From: SABY01 sp964593705
GTDB lineage: Bacteria; Bacteroidota; Bacteroidia; Bacteroidales; 4484-276
Assembly: GCA_964593705.1 (NCBI GenBank)
Contig: CAZQIV010000017.1
Coordinates: 4,285 to 68,284, forward strand
DNA: 64,000 bases
Direction of reading: 5' to 3'
Position numbers and translations under genes: made by a program. The notes under the pieces were generated by a model. It ran no database searches and was not told the DNA's origin. It saw only the letters and a list, made by a program, of their open reading frames with translations. This document shows, piece by piece, positions 62,066 to 64,000 of this stretch. The number at the start of each line of letters is the position of its first letter. Position 1 is the stretch's first letter.

Positions 62066-62749
62066 ATGGCCAGCGAAAACAAATTTGTTGTCAGTAAGCT
62101 TTTAGACGACCTCACACATCTTGAAATCAACACCATCATCAAAAAAGGGATGACTTCTACACCCCAGCCCGAAGAGATTGAAGGGGTGCTCAGCGTGTTG
62201 CTTTCTGATTATCAGGAAAGGCTTGGGATTATCCATAATCGAAACAGTATCGAAAAAAAGATTGATGTGGAAAACATTAAATCTTATAAGGATCTTTATG
62301 AGATTTTGCATGACCTTGGCGAATACATGGACAAAGAGAAAATACGGCTGGATGATCGTGATTTTATGATTATTTTAAGGATGAAATCGTTTTGCAAATA
62401 CCTCGAATCAAGAGCAAAGGGCATAAAATTTTCACAAAGAAACGGGATTACAGAGCAAGAGAATATTTATACTGTAAAAATGCGTGAGTTTGCAAAGTTC
62501 AGGCTTGAAATGAATTCGCGCGACCGTGTAATGATTAAGCGCCTGTATGATTTGGGAACCGAAAGAATTGTTATGCAAACCCGCTTTGGCATTGATGGGG
62601 ATGTGATTACCCGCATTGAGGAAAATTTTGCTAACAAGCCAAAGCAGGTTGTGCTCGACCTGCATGAAAAACATACCGACCTTTCGGTAAAATACTGGCA
62701 AAGCCTCGTGAACATTGTTAAAGATTTGGTGAGTGGCATTAAAAGATAA
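62066..62749 (+). CDS. Unknown operon protein (227 aa)
   Basis: A 227-residue helical, charged protein starting with LLDDLTHLEINTIIKKGM (about residues 12-29), again the shared L-E-I-x-T pattern. The C-terminal half has a basic motif (RDRVMIKRLYDLGTERIVMQ). Its end overlaps the next gene by 17 bp. Soluble, no recognised domain; it may be a partner or regulator of the membrane components. Confidence 0.72.
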   Translation: MASENKFVVSKLLDDLTHLEINTIIKKGMTSTPQPEEIEGVLSVLLSDYQERLGIIHNRNSIEKKIDVENIKSYKDLYEILHDLGEYMDKEKIRLDDRDFMIILRMKSFCKYLESRAKGIKFSQRNGITEQENIYTVKMREFAKFRLEMNSRDRVMIKRLYDLGTERIVMQTRFGIDGDVITRIEENFANKPKQVVLDLHEKHTDLSVKYWQSLVNIVKDLVSGIKR

Positions 62750-63182
62750 ACTTCCGGGCTTTGATTATTTCCCATTTCTAAAGGAACTTTTATCGAAGGG
62801 TCAATTCCAGTGGGCATCGCCAGAGATTGTTGGGCAGGAAATATTTGTTACCCGGCTTTATCTTGATGGAGACATGCTGTGTTGGTTTTTGGAAGGTGAA
62901 CATCCTGGAAAGTTAGAAGTTCCACCCGAACTTTTGCAAAGTCATATCCATAAAATTGACCGCGACCTAAAATCGATCAATAAATTGTCGAAGCAGTTGG
63001 GCCTTGCTGTTGCTTTTCTTATAACAACGATAACCTTTGTGTTGAATCCTTCGGGTTGGTTTGAAAACTTAATCGTTATTTCAGGACTTGGAATTGTTGG
63101 GTTTCTGAGCCGAAATTTTACCAGGAAAATACTCTTTAAAATAATCGGGGCTATAGCAGGTGTGCTTATGAAGAAGAAGTAA
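62733..63182 (+). CDS. Small membrane protein, last gene of the operon (149 aa)
   Basis: A 149-residue protein with GTG start at 62733, overlapping the previous gene by 17 bp. After ~85 mostly soluble residues come two or three membrane helices (LGLAVAFLITTITFVLN, LIVISGLGIVGFLS, IIGAIAGVLMKKK) and a Lys tail. Family unknown. A membrane-anchored final component fits a complex that spans or targets the envelope. Confidence 0.72.
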   Translation: MALKDKLPGFDYFPFLKELLSKGQFQWASPEIVGQEIFVTRLYLDGDMLCWFLEGEHPGKLEVPPELLQSHIHKIDRDLKSINKLSKQLGLAVAFLITTITFVLNPSGWFENLIVISGLGIVGFLSRNFTRKILFKIIGAIAGVLMKKK

Positions 63183-63290
63183 ATTATTTATTAGTTCATT
63201 GTACCCGCAAGAAATAATCGTTGTTTGTTTTAGGTTTTACCGTTGATCCAGAAATGATTTAAAAATCAGGATATTTTTTTTGAGATTTTC

Positions 63291-63320
63291 TTTGTATTTT
63301 AATTATTAAAAGTATTTTTG
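63291..63320 (+). promoter_or_regulatory. Bacteroidota tRNA promoter
   Basis: -33 element TTTG (63291-63294), 18-bp spacer, -7 element TATTTTTG (63313-63320), then CAACCC. This is a textbook match and drives the tRNA-Val region. Confidence 0.75.
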
Positions 63321-63353
63321 CAACCCGATTTTGGGAACAGTTCATACAAGCAT

Positions 63354-63512
63354 GGGAGTTTAGCTCAGTTGGTGCCGCCCTTTGGGCGTGCCCAGGAATA
63401 AAGAATCCCGGATTTGCAACATCCACGAAAAATTACAAAAATCAAAGATTTTTTATTTTTCGGGATTCAGAGCATCCCGACTTTCAGGTCGGGGGGGTCA
63501 CTGGTTCAAAAA
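63354..63512 (+). pseudogene. Broken tandem copy of tRNA-Val with a 93-bp insertion
   Basis: 63354-63373 is identical to the first 20 nt of the intact tRNA-Val; 63467-63512 resembles the D-stem end, anticodon arm and T arm (TCAGAGCA...GGTCACTGGTTC) but has an altered anticodon arm and lacks the 3' acceptor half. The 93-bp insert (63374-63466) contains a hairpin (AATCCCGG / CGGGATT). Not a functional tRNA. Confidence 0.7.
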
Positions 63513-63525
63513 TCTAAACAAAATT

Positions 63526-63600
63526 GGGAGTTTAGCTCAGTTGGTTCAGAGCACCTGCCTTACAAGCAGGGGGTCACTGGTTCGAATCCAGTAACTCCCA
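63526..63600 (+). tRNA. tRNA-Val (anticodon UAC)
   Basis: A 75-nt cloverleaf: acceptor stem GGGAGTT / AACTCCC, D arm TAGCTCAGTTGG, anticodon loop CTTACAA with anticodon TAC, T arm CTGGTTCGAATCCAG. CCA is encoded at 63601-63603. A terminator follows. Confidence 0.95.
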
Positions 63601-63603
63601 CCA

Positions 63604-63630
63604 AAACCACCTCAAAAGGGTGGTTTTTTC
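63604..63630 (+). terminator. Terminator of tRNA-Val
   Basis: AAAACCACC / GGTGGTTTT hairpin followed by TTTT. Confidence 0.85.
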
Positions 63631-63635
63631 ATTTT

Positions 63636-63860
63636 ATGCCACACCACTTTTACATACTCCATTCCGAAGCTTCTGGTAAATTCTACATCGGCCACACTTC
63701 GCAGTTGGAAGAACGATTGCGAAAACACAATTCCAATCACAAAGGTTTTACCGGAAAGTCTGCTGACTGGAAAGTTGTTTACTCTGAATGTTTTTTGTCA
63801 AAATCAGATGCCTATGCCAGGGAAAGGCAGGTGAAGGCATGTACAATGTTTTACCCATAG
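63636..63860 (+). CDS. GIY-YIG nuclease (UPF0213-like), C-terminally shortened
   Basis: A 74-residue GIY-YIG domain (FYILHSEASGKFYIGHTSQLEERLRKHN; given in pieces as FYILHSEASGKFYIGH and LEERLRKHN) with the catalytic Arg in ERLRKH. Starts at the ATG at 63636. The usual C-terminal helix (RERQVKAWKS...) is replaced after RERQVKA by CTMFYP-stop, so it is shorter than the 80-95-residue family norm and possibly decayed. It lies between two tRNA genes. Confidence 0.7.
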   Translation: MPHHFYILHSEASGKFYIGHTSQLEERLRKHNSNHKGFTGKSADWKVVYSECFLSKSDAYARERQVKACTMFYP

Positions 63861-63863
63861 AAA

Positions 63864-63896
63864 AAAAGGCTACCCTATTTGGATAGCCTTTGTTTT
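63864..63896. terminator. Terminator between the GIY-YIG gene and tRNA-Pro
   Basis: AAAGGCTACC / GGATAGCCTTT hairpin with T-rich flank; it can serve both converging transcripts. Confidence 0.75.
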
Positions 63897-63898
63897 AG

Positions 63899-63972
63899 TC
63901 GGGATGGCGAGATTCGAACTCGCGACCTCTTCGTCCCGAACGAAGCACGCTACCGGGCTGCGCTACATCCCG
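63899..63972 (-). tRNA. tRNA-Pro (anticodon CGG)
   Basis: A 74-nt cloverleaf on the minus strand: acceptor CGGGATG / CATCCCG, anticodon stem CTTCG with loop TTCGGGA (anticodon CGG), T arm GCGAGTTCGAATCTCGC. CCA is not encoded. Confidence 0.93.
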
Positions 63973-63991
63973 TCAATTTTATTCGGGGTTG

Positions 63992-63999
63992 CAAAAGTA
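63992..63999 (-). promoter_or_regulatory. -7 promoter element of tRNA-Pro
   Basis: TACTTTTG (minus strand) matches TAnnTTTG and is followed by CAACCCC, as at the tRNA-Val promoter. The -33 element lies beyond the window. Confidence 0.6.
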
Positions 64000-64000
64000 T

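Noticed and set aside
63374..63466. A tRNA intron in the first tRNA-Val-like copy
   Set aside because: Bacterial tRNA introns are group I introns in the anticodon loop and much longer; here the insertion is in the D arm and the 3' half is missing.

Overview
The window looks like chromosomal DNA of a Bacteroidota bacterium, probably Bacteroidia. The evidence is AT-rich DNA, several long secreted proteins ending in type IX secretion (T9SS) sorting domains, Bacteroidota promoters of the TTTG / TAnnTTTG type, a PNGase F-like protein, and many intergenic palindromes. Two runs of exactly 100 N (3152-3251, 56092-56191) both fall inside tandem repeats and are assembly gaps.

Layout. 1-6.3 kb: a partial AAA ATPase, an AAA/PD-(D/E)XK protein, and a Rieske / cytochrome b6-type pair separated by an AlbA_2-type ATP-binding protein and a 12-bp tandem repeat. 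6.3-18.9 kb: a secreted-protein pseudogene, a small protein with a C-terminal sorting-like tail, and a giant seven-unit T9SS beta-helix gene broken by two frameshifts. 19.8-24.8 kb: a two-component pair and a T9SS-exported cyclophilin. 24.8-30.9 kb: hicB-like copies (one split by a nested insertion), an outer-membrane barrel, a DUF438-hemerythrin-PAS protein, a CobO-type adenosyltransferase and an unknown secreted protein. 30.9-34.4 kb: a PNGase F-like T9SS protein.

34.3-40.1 kb is the highlight: a compact type VI-B CRISPR-Cas locus, all on the minus strand, made of cas13b, csx28 and a 5-repeat/4-spacer array. It has no cas1 or cas2. It is bracketed by a ~460-bp direct duplication of the promoter and signal-peptide start of the neighbouring PNGase-like gene. 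The cas13b-side copy points its promoter at cas13b and encodes a chimeric 45-aa leader ORF ending 10 bp before the cas13b ATG. A MITE-like element lies 16 bp from the end of the array; a second copy sits at 6.5 kb.

40.5-49.4 kb is housekeeping: an OmpA/TPR lipoprotein, a SpoU-type methyltransferase, MutS, a NarL-type two-component pair and a VOC protein. 49.8-54.2 kb holds a decayed transposase, a truncated YqeY and a C-M-R type II restriction-modification operon. 54.4-58.7 kb has two MacB-like permeases (one with an internal stop) and a PiT phosphate transporter. 58.9-63.2 kb is a tight six-gene operon of largely unknown proteins headed by a CHAP-like/peptidoglycan-binding hydrolase, a second candidate for an undescribed system. 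The right end carries tRNA-Val with a broken tandem copy, a truncated GIY-YIG gene and tRNA-Pro.
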